Shown here piece by piece: positions 56,091 to 64,000 of a DNA stretch of 64,000 nucleotides. Location of the stretch: assembly GCA_016704535.1 (NCBI GenBank), contig JADIZZ010000002.1:558001-622000 (forward strand), written 5' to 3'. A program made the translations under genes and the position numbers. Origin of the DNA: Betaproteobacteria bacterium. Its GTDB lineage: Bacteria; Pseudomonadota; Gammaproteobacteria; Burkholderiales; Burkholderiaceae_C. A model generated the notes under the pieces. The model was not told the origin of the DNA. It made no database searches and worked only from the letters and a program-made list of their open reading frames with translations. Every line of letters begins with the position of its first letter. The stretch's first letter is position 1.

Positions 56091-59000
56091 GGCGTGTCCT
56101 TGCTTGCCGTGGCGGCCACTTTGGCGGGCGCCTCGGCCGAAGCGGGGCTGGCCGGTGTCGGCTTGCGTGCCTTCAGCTCCGCCGCCCAGCGGCCCAGCAC
56201 CGGCGCGTCGGCGGGCGAGAGTTCCTGGCAGCGCTGGTACAGCGCCAGCGCACGCGCGTTGTCGCCCAGGTAGAGGTCGAGCAGAATGGCCAGGTTGACC
56301 TGTGGCGCGGTGGCGTCGGGGTTCAGCGCGATGGCGGCTTCGTAGGCGGCGCGCGCCTGCTCGAAACTGCCGGTGCGGCGCTGCGCGATGCCCAGCTGGT
56401 TCAGCAGCGCCACGCGTTGCACCGCGTCGGGTCGAGGCGAGGCCTGCAGCGCGGTTTCCAGCGCGGCCACTTCCAGGGGCAAGGCGGCGTCGGCACGTTC
56501 GGTCTTGCCGTAGCGCACGGGTTTCAGCTGCGCCAGCGCGGCGTAACTGCGCTGCACCCAGGGGTCGTAGAGGCCCGTGGCGGCGCGCCTGGCGTTGGCC
56601 TCGAAGAGTTCGATGGCCTTCTCCTCGAAGGGGAAGGCCTGCTCTTCGAGCATCACGTTGTACTGCTCGAGCTCGGCCTTGTTCAGCTTCTTCGGCCGCG
56701 CCGAGTTGATGAGCGCCTTGCCGAAGTCCTGGTACACCGCGCCGGCGTGGAAGGTGGCGGCGGTGGTGACCTCGGCGATGCCGGCTTCGGAGGCCAGCGC
56801 GTAGGCGCGCAGCGCCTCTTCCATCTTCGCCTTCTTCAGCTTCAGCTGCTTCGCCAGCGGCTCGACGAGCGCCACCTGGCGGTAGTCGGCCAGCACCGGT
56901 TCGGCCAGCGCGAGCGTGGCCAGGCCGCCCAGCGTGCGCGTGCGCGGCGTGCGTGCCTCGCCGGCCTGCGCGTCGGCCTGCTGCACGGCGCGTTGCCACA
57001 CCGCGGCCTGCGCGGGCTGGCCGTCCTGGCGCGAGAGCTCGGCCAGGCGCCAGCGGGCTTCCACCGCGGTCTCCAGCGGCTGCGGGTACTGCTGCAGATA
57101 GCGTTCGTAAGCATTCAGCGCGGTGGCCATCAGCGGCGACGACGCCTGCAGCGGCGCCGGCGTGGCGGTCTTCGTGCTGCGCGTGGCCTTCGCCGGCGCC
57201 GGGCGCGCGGCAGCGGTGGTGCGCGCCTTCGTTGCGGGCGCGGGGCCGGCCTGGCCTGCTGCGCCGGCCGTGCTGCGTGCCTTCTGGTCGGCCAGCGCGG
57301 CCTTCTCGTGTAGCTCGGCCGCTTGCCACAGCGCGCCGCGGGCCAGCTCGGGCTGGGCCGACGCGCTGGCTACACGTTCGAACTCGGCGGCGGCCAAGCT
57401 GTTGCGGCCCAGTTCCAGATAGGCCAGCGCCAAGCGCGGTGCCACCTCGGCCTGCAGGGCATGGCCGGGCTGCTGGCGGCGGAAGTCTTCCAGCGCCTGT
57501 GCGGCAGCGTCCCAGTCCTTCAGGCCGATGAGTGCGGCGGCGGCGTCGAACTGTGCGCTGGCGCGCACCGCCGACGTGGCGGCCAACCCGGCGCTGGTAC
57601 CGAGGGCGGCGACACGCTGGAAGTGGCCGACGGCGGCGCGGCCGTCGCCGTTGCTGCGCGCGGCCTCGCCCTGCTTGTAGATCGCCGCAGCCAGACGTTC
57701 GACGAACTCGGCGCGGCCGGGGCTGCCGGCCGGGCTGAGCGCCAGCACCTCGCCGTAGGCGGCCTCGGCCTCGGCGTGGCGGGCTTGTTCGAAGGCGTGG
57801 TGGGCCAGCACCGTCCAGGCCGTGCGGCGCAGTTCGGGCGCGGGTGGCGGCTGCAACGCCAGTGCCTGGCGCGCCACGGTGGTGGCGGCTTCGGCGTCTC
57901 CCAGCGCAAACAGCTGTTCCGATGCACGCACCAGCACCGCGCCGTTGCGGGCATCGGTGGGGAAGGCATCGGCGAAGCGCAGTGAACTGGCCACGGCCGT
58001 GCGCTGCAGTGCCGTGCGTTGCGCGGCGTCGGTGCTGTCCTTCTCTTGCGCGGCATAGGCCAGCAGCGCGGCGTAGCCGGCGTCGGCGCGGCGCAGCGGC
58101 GTGCTGGGGGCCGGCGGGGCCGCGCCCTCCGCAGCGGTGCCGCGCAAGGGCGCGGGCGCCGGTGTATAGGCCACCGTCTCGTATTCGCGCGCGGCGTCGG
58201 CCCAGCGTTTGTCCTCGAACAGCAGTTCGGCCAGCAGGAAGCGGTTGGCCGGCGCTTCGGCATCGGTCGGGAAGCTCGTCAGCAGCGTGCCGTACCAGCG
58301 CACGGCTTCCTGCACGTCGGGCGGGGCCCTGCTCTTCTGCGCCAGCGCGTGGTGGTGGCGCGCCAGTTGCACGAGGTGGGTCTTCACCAGTGCCTGTGCG
58401 CCCTGCCAGCCGCTCGGGTTGGCACGGCGGAATTCGCTCTCGATACCGTAGCGCAGCACGTGGTCCTTCTTGGCCTGCAGCGCCAGCGTGTCGAAGCCGT
58501 TGCGTTCGTAGATCTCGATCACGCGCGCCTGCAGCAGCGGTGCCTGCGCGTGCAGCGGCTGGCGGCGCACGAAGAGCGCCAACGTGTCGGCCGCGTCCTT
58601 GATGCGTTCCTGCCGGATGTAGAGCTCGCCCAGGGCGCTGTAGACGCGGAACTGGTAGCCCTCGCGCGCCGGCGTGGTGATGTAGCGCCCGATGCTCTCG
58701 GCGCCCTGCAGGTTGCTCAGAGCGATGCCCATGACGCGGAAGCTGTCGTCGACCAGCTCGCGGTCGGCGCGTGTCAGGGCGCGCACATTGGCCAGGTCGG
58801 CCTCGTCGCGCACGTTGGCCGGCAGGCCGCCGAGCTTGAGGTCGAGCACGCCGAAGAAGGGCTGCAGGGCGTCTTCCAGCCGCCCCTGCTTGAACAGCGA
58901 CCAACCCTGCATGTACAGCGCCCGTTCGACGAAGGGCGTGTGGGTTCCGGCTTTGCCGCTGCCCAGCACCGCGGCGTAGGCGGTCTCGGCCTGCTTGTAG

Positions 59001-59548
59001 TCGCGCATCGCGAACAGCAGTTCGCCGCGGCGGAACTGGGCTTCGTCGGCGTGCAGCGTGCCGGGGAACGTGGAGACGAGTCGCGTCAGCGTCTTCAGCG
59101 CGTTCTCGAGGTCGCCGCCCTGCTCCTGCGCGCGCGCCAGTTGGTAGAGCACGCGGTCGTTGCGCGCGTCCTGCGGGTAGGCCTTCAGGAACTCTTCGTA
59201 GCGCGCGATGCCGGCCTTGTAGTCGGGCTCGGCGCCGGCGGCGGCCGTGGCCTCGGCGGCGATGCGGTCGGCGCGATCCATCTCCAGGTCGCCCAGCCGG
59301 CGCAGCGCCTCGGGGCGTTGCGGCGCGTTCGGTGCGGCCTGCAGGAACTGGCGGTAAGCGGCGATGGTCTGCTCTTCGGCCACGCCGGTCACTTCGTCGG
59401 GCGTTACCTTGATGCTGCGGGTGCCCAGGCTGGCCAGCGTGGGCTGGTCGTCGCCGGGCAGGGTCTTGCGGCCGGCGCAGCCGGCCAGCATCAGCGTGGC
59501 GGCCAGCGCCAGCACTGACACGCGACCGGGAAGGCGTACCCGGCTCAC
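56087..59548 (-). CDS. Large tetratricopeptide-repeat lipoprotein (GltE/AglT-like)
   Basis: 1153-residue protein with a lipoprotein signal (MSRVRLPGRVSVLALAATLMLAGC, Cys24) and many TPR-type helix pairs over most of its length (for instance GIARYEEFLKAYPQDARNDRVLYQLARAQEQGGD, AETAYAAVLGSG). A basic, Ala/Lys-rich linker (about residues 800-840) separates a C-terminal TPR block. Large TPR lipoproteins next to ExbBD-type motors and AgmX-domain proteins are typical of the Glt/Agl machinery. Its start overlaps the upstream TPR gene (ATGA). Outer-membrane or periplasmic location is expected. Confidence 0.85.
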   Translation of the reverse strand: MSRVRLPGRVSVLALAATLMLAGCAGRKTLPGDDQPTLASLGTRSIKVTPDEVTGVAEEQTIAAYRQFLQAAPNAPQRPEALRRLGDLEMDRADRIAAEATAAAGAEPDYKAGIARYEEFLKAYPQDARNDRVLYQLARAQEQGGDLENALKTLTRLVSTFPGTLHADEAQFRRGELLFAMRDYKQAETAYAAVLGSGKAGTHTPFVERALYMQGWSLFKQGRLEDALQPFFGVLDLKLGGLPANVRDEADLANVRALTRADRELVDDSFRVMGIALSNLQGAESIGRYITTPAREGYQFRVYSALGELYIRQERIKDAADTLALFVRRQPLHAQAPLLQARVIEIYERNGFDTLALQAKKDHVLRYGIESEFRRANPSGWQGAQALVKTHLVQLARHHHALAQKSRAPPDVQEAVRWYGTLLTSFPTDAEAPANRFLLAELLFEDKRWADAAREYETVAYTPAPAPLRGTAAEGAAPPAPSTPLRRADAGYAALLAYAAQEKDSTDAAQRTALQRTAVASSLRFADAFPTDARNGAVLVRASEQLFALGDAEAATTVARQALALQPPPAPELRRTAWTVLAHHAFEQARHAEAEAAYGEVLALSPAGSPGRAEFVERLAAAIYKQGEAARSNGDGRAAVGHFQRVAALGTSAGLAATSAVRASAQFDAAAALIGLKDWDAAAQALEDFRRQQPGHALQAEVAPRLALAYLELGRNSLAAAEFERVASASAQPELARGALWQAAELHEKAALADQKARSTAGAAGQAGPAPATKARTTAAARPAPAKATRSTKTATPAPLQASSPLMATALNAYERYLQQYPQPLETAVEARWRLAELSRQDGQPAQAAVWQRAVQQADAQAGEARTPRTRTLGGLATLALAEPVLADYRQVALVEPLAKQLKLKKAKMEEALRAYALASEAGIAEVTTAATFHAGAVYQDFGKALINSARPKKLNKAELEQYNVMLEEQAFPFEEKAIELFEANARRAATGLYDPWVQRSYAALAQLKPVRYGKTERADAALPLEVAALETALQASPRPDAVQRVALLNQLGIAQRRTGSFEQARAAYEAAIALNPDATAPQVNLAILLDLYLGDNARALALYQRCQELSPADAPVLGRWAAELKARKPTPASPASAEAPAKVAATASKDTP

Positions 59549-61515
59549 CGTGCCACCCCAGCGGCAGTGCTGCGCTGCGCGAACTGCGCCTGGTCGTGGA
59601 TCTGGGCGATGGCCAGCCGCGCCTGCGCAGCGTAGACCGTCAGGCGCTCCTGCTGTGCCTCGAGCTCGGCCACGGCGATGTCCTGCAACTGCGCCTGCAC
59701 GGCCTGCGCCGCCAGTGTGATGCCCGGGCGCATGGCGCTCACCTGCTGCGCCAGGCGCGCGATGCGTTCGGCGAAGGCGGCGTGGCGCGCCGGTTCGTCC
59801 TGCTGCGCGCGCGAGAGTGCGGCGTCCTGCTCGCGTGCGCGCGCCAGGCCGGTGGTGCTGGCGCGCAGGGCCTTGCTGGCTTCCCAGCCGCGGGCGCTGA
59901 ACTCCTGCGTCAGCTGCCAGGTCAACGCGCCGGCGGCACGGCGCAGGCGTTCGGCGGCGTCGGCAGGCAGTTCGACGCCGGGCTGGCCGGAGGCCGCCTG
60001 CAACGTGGCCTGGCCACGCGCCAAGCGCTGCAGCAGGCCTCGCTCACGGTCGTTGGCGTAGGCCGCTGCGTCGCCTTCGGCCTGCACGCGGACCAGCTCG
60101 GTGGCCAGCGCGTCGCGGCGCTGCGCGAGTGCGGCGATGTCGGCCGTGCCGGTGCTGGCGCGCACGGCAGGCAGCTTCTCGGTGTAGGCACGACGGCGGC
60201 TGTCGAGCATGTCGGTGTAGACGCCCAGGCTGTCCTGCCAACGCGCCAGGTTGGCGTCGAGGAACTGCAGATCGCGCAGGTTCCTGAACGCGGCCTGGAA
60301 GGCGTGGCCGGCCAGCAGCGGCGCCAGGTGTGCGCCGTGCGGCATCTGGGGCAGCGCGCGGATGCCAGCCGAAGTGTTCATGCCCGCGGCTTCGGTGTTC
60401 TCGGCCAGCAGCCCCTGCACCAGCGTGCCGGCGCGGATGGCGGCGATGGACTCGGCCAGCGCCTGCCTCTCCTGTTCGAAGCTCGCGGCCGCCTGCTCGT
60501 AGCCCTTCAGTGCGCTGCCGTAGGCGCGCAGTTCGGCCATCGCGTAGGGCAGGGCGATGCGCGCCTCCAGCACGGCGGCGTCGGCGCCGCCGGCCGAACC
60601 GCGGCCTGCCAGTTCCGTCCAAGGTGCCAGGGCCAGCTGCGGGTCCTTCAGCTCGGCCGCAGCCCAGCCGAAGCCCAGCAGCGCCTTGTTCGACGAGGGG
60701 CCTTTGAGGCGCACGCGTTGCAGCGCCAGGCGTGCCTCGCGCGGCTGCTGCGCGGCCAGCGTGGCGAAGCCCAGCGCCACGTTGGCGCGGTCGCGCAGGC
60801 TGCGCAGTTCCTCGTTCGGCGCCGGCGTCTGGCCCACGGCTTCCAGCAGCGCGTGGCCCTTCTTCACGTCGCCGGTCTTCACCAGCGCGACGCCGAGGTT
60901 GAATCGGGCATAGAGACCCGCGTTCGGCGCCGCCTTGGGGTTGGCCTGCAGCGCGTCCAGCAGCGCGGCGGCGCCGGCGTAGTCGTCGCGCGCCATCAGC
61001 AGCTGAGCCTGCAGCAGCTGGCGTTCGTCCTCCAGCGTGCCGGGCAGGGGCGCATCGACGCGCGCCAGTGCCTCTTCGGCCTGCGCATTCAGGCCGCGCT
61101 GGTGTCGTACCTGGGCCAGGAAGTACCAGGCGCGGTTGCGCACCGCGGGTGTCGTGTTGTTCTCGATCAGCCGCGCAAACACCGTGGCCGCTTCGTCGTG
61201 CAGCCCGTAGGCCAGCAGCATGCCGCCGCGCAGCACTTCGGCCTCGTCGTCGTGCGGCGCGATGCGGCCGAAATGCTGCGACACCATGAGCCCGGTGAGC
61301 GCGGTGAAAGTGTGGTCCTGGTAGAAGTGGAAGAGCGTGTCGCCGTAATGCGGCGCCGCCAGCACCTGCGGCGCGCCGGGTTCGTGTTTGGCAGCGGACC
61401 CAGCAGCTTGGACAGCTGCGCCCATGGCCAACATCGCCAGGGCCGCGACCAAGCGAACGCCGCGGAACCGGCTCTGCCGGGCCGCCGAAGGCGCTTCGGG
61501 GGGGGTCTTGTTCAC
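59545..61515 (-). CDS. Exported tetratricopeptide-repeat protein (GltD-like?)
   Basis: 656-residue protein with a signal peptide (about residues 1-38, ending GAAVQAAG) and TPR-type repeats in the N-terminal half (RNRAWYFLAQVRHQRGLNAQAEEALARV, LYARFNLGVALVKTGDVKKGHALL). The C-terminal half is predicted largely helical, with coiled-coil-like stretches (AEGDAAAYANDRERGLLQRLARGQATLQ). ATG 61515 overlaps the stop of the upstream gene. It is likely to pair with the TPR lipoprotein. Confidence 0.82.
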   Translation of the reverse strand: MNKTPPEAPSAARQSRFRGVRLVAALAMLAMGAAVQAAGSAAKHEPGAPQVLAAPHYGDTLFHFYQDHTFTALTGLMVSQHFGRIAPHDDEAEVLRGGMLLAYGLHDEAATVFARLIENNTTPAVRNRAWYFLAQVRHQRGLNAQAEEALARVDAPLPGTLEDERQLLQAQLLMARDDYAGAAALLDALQANPKAAPNAGLYARFNLGVALVKTGDVKKGHALLEAVGQTPAPNEELRSLRDRANVALGFATLAAQQPREARLALQRVRLKGPSSNKALLGFGWAAAELKDPQLALAPWTELAGRGSAGGADAAVLEARIALPYAMAELRAYGSALKGYEQAAASFEQERQALAESIAAIRAGTLVQGLLAENTEAAGMNTSAGIRALPQMPHGAHLAPLLAGHAFQAAFRNLRDLQFLDANLARWQDSLGVYTDMLDSRRRAYTEKLPAVRASTGTADIAALAQRRDALATELVRVQAEGDAAAYANDRERGLLQRLARGQATLQAASGQPGVELPADAAERLRRAAGALTWQLTQEFSARGWEASKALRASTTGLARAREQDAALSRAQQDEPARHAAFAERIARLAQQVSAMRPGITLAAQAVQAQLQDIAVAELEAQQERLTVYAAQARLAIAQIHDQAQFAQRSTAAGVAR

Positions 61516-62126
61516 CAGATCTTGACGTCGAACTCAGGCTGCAACTTGGCCTGCGCGTCACGGATGCGAAGTTCGATGTAGCGCGGCTCGGTGCCCTTGT
61601 CGAACGCCAGCGTCGCGCCGCGCTTGTAGTCACGCTCGTGCGGGCCGCGGCCGGTGAAGAAGGCCGTGACCTGGTGTTTGCCGGCGCGCAGGTTGCCGAC
61701 GTAGACACGTTGCACGCCGCCGCGGTGCAGGGCCTGAACTTCCTGCGACGTGTACAGGTGCGTGGCCACCAGCGTGTCACCGAGCTTGATCTGCACCGAC
61801 TCCAGATCGAAGAGCTTGCCCACGTCCATGCTGACGAACAGCGCCACCTGGGTGCCGGCCGGGTACAGCAGCTCTTCTTCCAGCACCAGCAGGTCGCGGT
61901 TGAGGCGGATCACGTCGGCCTTGAGCTGCTGCACGCGCGCGTCCAGCCCCGCCGGCTCCGGCGCCGCGGCGGCGGCTGCGGTGGCCGCCGACGCTGCGGG
62001 GGCTGCGCTTGGAGCAGGCGCCGCGGCATCGGCCGCCACCGCCGGCCAGGCCAACGCGAGTGACGACAGCAGCGCCGCAAGCAGCGCCCAGTTCGGCGCC
62101 AGGAAGGAAACAGATCGCTTAGGCAT
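61512..62126 (-). CDS. Exported coiled-coil protein of unknown function
   Basis: 204-residue protein: signal peptide (ending AWPAVAADA), an Ala/Pro-rich linker, a short coiled coil (LDARVQQLKADVIRLNRDLLVLEEELLYP) and a C-terminal beta-rich domain (QIKLGDTLVATHLYTSQEVQALHRGGVQRVYVG). No named family is recognised. It sits in the middle of the operon, 16 bases after DUF3570 and overlapping the TPR gene. Confidence 0.8.
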   Translation of the reverse strand: MPKRSVSFLAPNWALLAALLSSLALAWPAVAADAAAPAPSAAPAASAATAAAAAAPEPAGLDARVQQLKADVIRLNRDLLVLEEELLYPAGTQVALFVSMDVGKLFDLESVQIKLGDTLVATHLYTSQEVQALHRGGVQRVYVGNLRAGKHQVTAFFTGRGPHERDYKRGATLAFDKGTEPRYIELRIRDAQAKLQPEFDVKIW

Positions 62127-62142
62127 GGCGGGTCCCGAGGGT

Positions 62143-63264
62143 CTAGAAGTTGGCCAGCACCATCAGCTGCAACACGTTGGCGTCGTAGCTGTAGGTCTTG
62201 CCGGTGCGCAGGTCGGTGAAGTCCGAGAAGCGGAAGCTCTTGCGTTCGTAGGCGCCCACCAGCTTCACGTCCCAGCCGGGCGGCAGCCGTGGCCAGGTGT
62301 AGCTGAGCCGCGCGCCGACGGACGTGCTCTTGAAGCTGCTGAGCTGGCGGTTGCGCGAGACATAGACCGTCTCGACCTGCGCGTTGTCGCTGTAGAAGAG
62401 CGCCTTGTCCTGGGCGTAGAAGCGCATCGTGGCGTCGAGCAGGAAACGTTCGCCGAGGTACTTGGCGAAGCCGAACTCGGTGGTCGTGGCCTTGATGTCC
62501 CAGTTGTCCCAGTAGCGGCGGAACTCGGCGCGCACCGAGCTGCCGGGCAGCTGCGCGCCGGTGTCGTAGAGGGTGCGCGCCTTCACCGCGCGGCTGCTGC
62601 GCGTGCGCGGGTTGCGCTCGGGCACCGCAGCGCCGAACACCCGCGCGGCGCGGTAGGGACTGCCGAGGTAGCCGCTGTCGGCCACGGCCTCGGCGTTCAG
62701 GCTCACCAGCCAGCGCGGCGTGAGGATCTGCGTCACGCCGGCGCGGTATTGCCAGTGGCTGGCCTGGTCTATCCAGCCGCGGTCGCCCTTCTTGCCCACC
62801 TGGTCGCGCGCGCGGGTGAAGCCCAGGCTGACGGTGGTCATGCCGCCGAAGACCTCGTGCGAGACGTCGGCGTTCACCGCCTCGGCGATGTAGTCGGGCT
62901 CGCTGCTGCGCGACACGCCCACCGACACCAGGCTGTCGCGCACCAGCGTGTCGGCGCCGAGGTCCCAGGCCGTGCGTGTTTCCTTGAACGGGCTGGCGGT
63001 GGTGACCACGTCGATGCTGGCGTTGCTGACGGCGTCGACGTAGTACTGCGCCGACAGCGAGACGCGGTCGGCCAGGCTTTTGCGCACCAGCAGCGCCGGG
63101 CCGGTGGCCTTGACGCCGCCACCGTCGTACACGTGGTAGATCGCCTCGGCCTTGTTCTCGGGCAGCGTGGCGGCGCTGGCACCGCCCGCGGCACCGCCGG
63201 CCATGGCGGCGCCCGGCACTGCACGGCCCACGCGGCGCAGCAGCTTCCAGACGCGGCGCAGCAT
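62143..63264 (-). CDS. DUF3570 family protein, probable outer-membrane beta-barrel
   Basis: 373-residue protein with an N-terminal signal region and repeated short alternating-hydrophobicity strands (RVSLSAQYYVDAVSNASIDVV, WLVSLNAEAVADSGYLG, FLLDATMRFYAQDKALFY), ending in a C-terminal hydrophobic Phe (LMVLANF) typical of barrel insertion. DUF3570 proteins often occur with DUF4266 and thioredoxin genes, and with flavinylation (ApbE) genes. ATG 63264 lies one base after the DUF4266 stop. Confidence 0.85.
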   Translation of the reverse strand: MLRRVWKLLRRVGRAVPGAAMAGGAAGGASAATLPENKAEAIYHVYDGGGVKATGPALLVRKSLADRVSLSAQYYVDAVSNASIDVVTTASPFKETRTAWDLGADTLVRDSLVSVGVSRSSEPDYIAEAVNADVSHEVFGGMTTVSLGFTRARDQVGKKGDRGWIDQASHWQYRAGVTQILTPRWLVSLNAEAVADSGYLGSPYRAARVFGAAVPERNPRTRSSRAVKARTLYDTGAQLPGSSVRAEFRRYWDNWDIKATTTEFGFAKYLGERFLLDATMRFYAQDKALFYSDNAQVETVYVSRNRQLSSFKSTSVGARLSYTWPRLPPGWDVKLVGAYERKSFRFSDFTDLRTGKTYSYDANVLQLMVLANF

Positions 63265-63265
63265 G

Positions 63266-63502
63266 TCAGTTGCAGCCACAGCCGCCGCCCTGCACGCCGG
63301 TCGCGCCACGGGCACCCTCGCGCACGAGATGGATGTGTTCACGGTGCTTGTCGGCCAGCGTGGTGCGCGACCACTGCATCACCGGGTCGGCCAGGCGTCC
63401 ACGCTCGTACGGCGCGACCCAGGGTTGGACGGCGCAGCCCTGCAAGGCCGCCAGGACCGGCGCGCAAAAGGCGAGGAAGACGGTGCGACGCATGGTCCTC
63501 AT
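63266..63502 (-). CDS. DUF4266 family small lipoprotein
   Basis: 78-residue lipoprotein with lipobox LQGC (Cys about residue 23), the family core VAPYERGRLADPVMQW, and a Gly/Cys-rich C terminus (GGGCGCN). The cysteines at the end are an obvious target for the TlpA-like thioredoxin encoded next to it. ATG 63502 overlaps the tlpA stop (ATGA); an ATG at 63493 is an alternative. Confidence 0.85.
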   Translation of the reverse strand: MRTMRRTVFLAFCAPVLAALQGCAVQPWVAPYERGRLADPVMQWSRTTLADKHREHIHLVREGARGATGVQGGGCGCN

Positions 63503-63999
63503 TCCTTGACGAGCTCGCGAATCTGCTTTTCGTAGGCGTCTTCCATGCCCTCGCGGTAGCCGCGGTGCAGGTAGCGCACGCGCCCGTCGCGGTCGATGAG
63601 CACTGTGGCCGGCATGCTGCCCATGTCGTAGCGCTTGATGACCGACTTGTCGGCGTCGAGCAGCACGGGAAACTTCAGTCCCAGCCGCGCCGCGGCGGCC
63701 ACGGCCTGGCTCGGGTCGTCGTCGACGTTGACACCCAGTAGCGTGAAGCCGCTGGCCTGGTACTTGCCGTAGAGGCGGTTCAGGTGCGGCATCTCCTGCT
63801 TGCAAGGGCCGCACCAGGTGGCCCAGAAGTTCAGCAGCACGACCTGGCCGCGCTGTTCCTGCAGGCGCAGGTTGCCGCCGGCGGCGGTCTTCAGCGTGAA
63901 GTCGGGCGCCGCGCTCTGCGCGGCGATCACGGCCTGTGCCGGCGGCACGGGGGCCAGCAGCGCGGCGGCCAGGGCCAGGGGGGCGATCAGAGGGCGCAT
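63499..63999 (-). CDS. TlpA-like thioredoxin-fold protein
   Basis: 166-residue exported thioredoxin-fold protein. Signal peptide (residues 1-23, ending PAQA), then the AhpC/TSA-Redoxin/TlpA fold with the redox pair WCGPC (C63, C66) and a cis-Pro loop (MGSMPATVLI). It works in the periplasm, reducing or oxidising cysteines of partner proteins. It is the first gene of the operon visible here; its start is one base from the window end, and the operon may continue upstream. Confidence 0.9.
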   Translation of the reverse strand: MRPLIAPLALAAALLAPVPPAQAVIAAQSAAPDFTLKTAAGGNLRLQEQRGQVVLLNFWATWCGPCKQEMPHLNRLYGKYQASGFTLLGVNVDDDPSQAVAAAARLGLKFPVLLDADKSVIKRYDMGSMPATVLIDRDGRVRYLHRGYREGMEDAYEKQIRELVKE

Positions 64000-64000
64000 G

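Overview
The window is high-GC DNA whose gene content and order (hemE next to priA, lemA with TPM-domain genes, a glucokinase-HexR fusion, a MetH without its homocysteine domain behind an SAH riboswitch) point to a betaproteobacterium of the order Burkholderiales, near the Rubrivivax/Roseateles/Leptothrix group. The placement is inferred from content only. Nearly all genes are chromosomal in character. The mobile DNA is one decayed IS110-family element (about 26.9-28.3 kb) and one IS110-family element split by an IS3-family insertion (50.3-52.6 kb).

Layout: 0-3.4 kb holds the housekeeping genes priA (its 3' end lies outside the window) and hemE, on the minus strand. 3.6-5.7 kb is a lemA/TPM envelope cluster. 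5.8-25.8 kb and 28.3-38.2 kb together form a large alpha-glucan (starch/maltodextrin) utilisation region: xdhC-lysE-pulA, a secreted alpha-glucosidase-like GH13 enzyme, an MFS exporter, malQ divergent from malKEFG plus a secreted GH13 enzyme, an esterase, a caspase-like protease with a ParA-like ATPase, a MATE transporter, a DUF6445 protein, a flavin-dependent halogenase and a TonB-dependent receptor divergent from another secreted GH13 amylase. 38.2-41.1 kb has a small secreted Lys/Ala-rich protein, a TPR protein and a HupE-like membrane protein. 41.1-44.3 kb has glucokinase divergent from a glucokinase-HexR fusion. 44.3-49.3 kb has an SAH riboswitch, metH and a frameshifted rep helicase gene. 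49.3-52.7 kb is repeat-rich intergenic DNA and the nested insertion sequences. 52.8-64.0 kb is one long minus-strand operon (tlpA, DUF4266, DUF3570, a coiled-coil protein, two TPR proteins, a small exported protein, ExbB, two ExbD proteins and an AgmX/PglI-type protein), most of whose genes overlap by 1-4 bases.

How the parts work together: secreted GH13 enzymes cut alpha-glucans. The TonB-dependent receptor probably imports oligosaccharides, the MalEFGK importer takes them into the cytoplasm, PulA and MalQ trim or rearrange them, and the two glucokinases phosphorylate the glucose. All four divergent intergenic regions of this pathway (pulA/GH13, malQ/malK, TonB receptor/GH13, glk/glk-hexR) carry a pair of copies of one palindrome, TGTAG-N5-CTACA or a close variant. 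This is the HexR type of operator, and the fused HexR domain encoded at 42.4-44.3 kb is the obvious candidate to bind it. The window therefore appears to contain most of a single starch regulon together with its regulator.

The least understood system is the 52.8-64.0 kb operon. Its TolQR/ExbBD-like motor, AgmX/PglI C-terminal domain and large TPR lipoprotein resemble the Agl/Glt envelope machinery of myxobacteria, here joined to the thioredoxin/DUF4266/DUF3570 trio. One of its two ExbD subunits lacks the membrane aspartate that normally carries protons.
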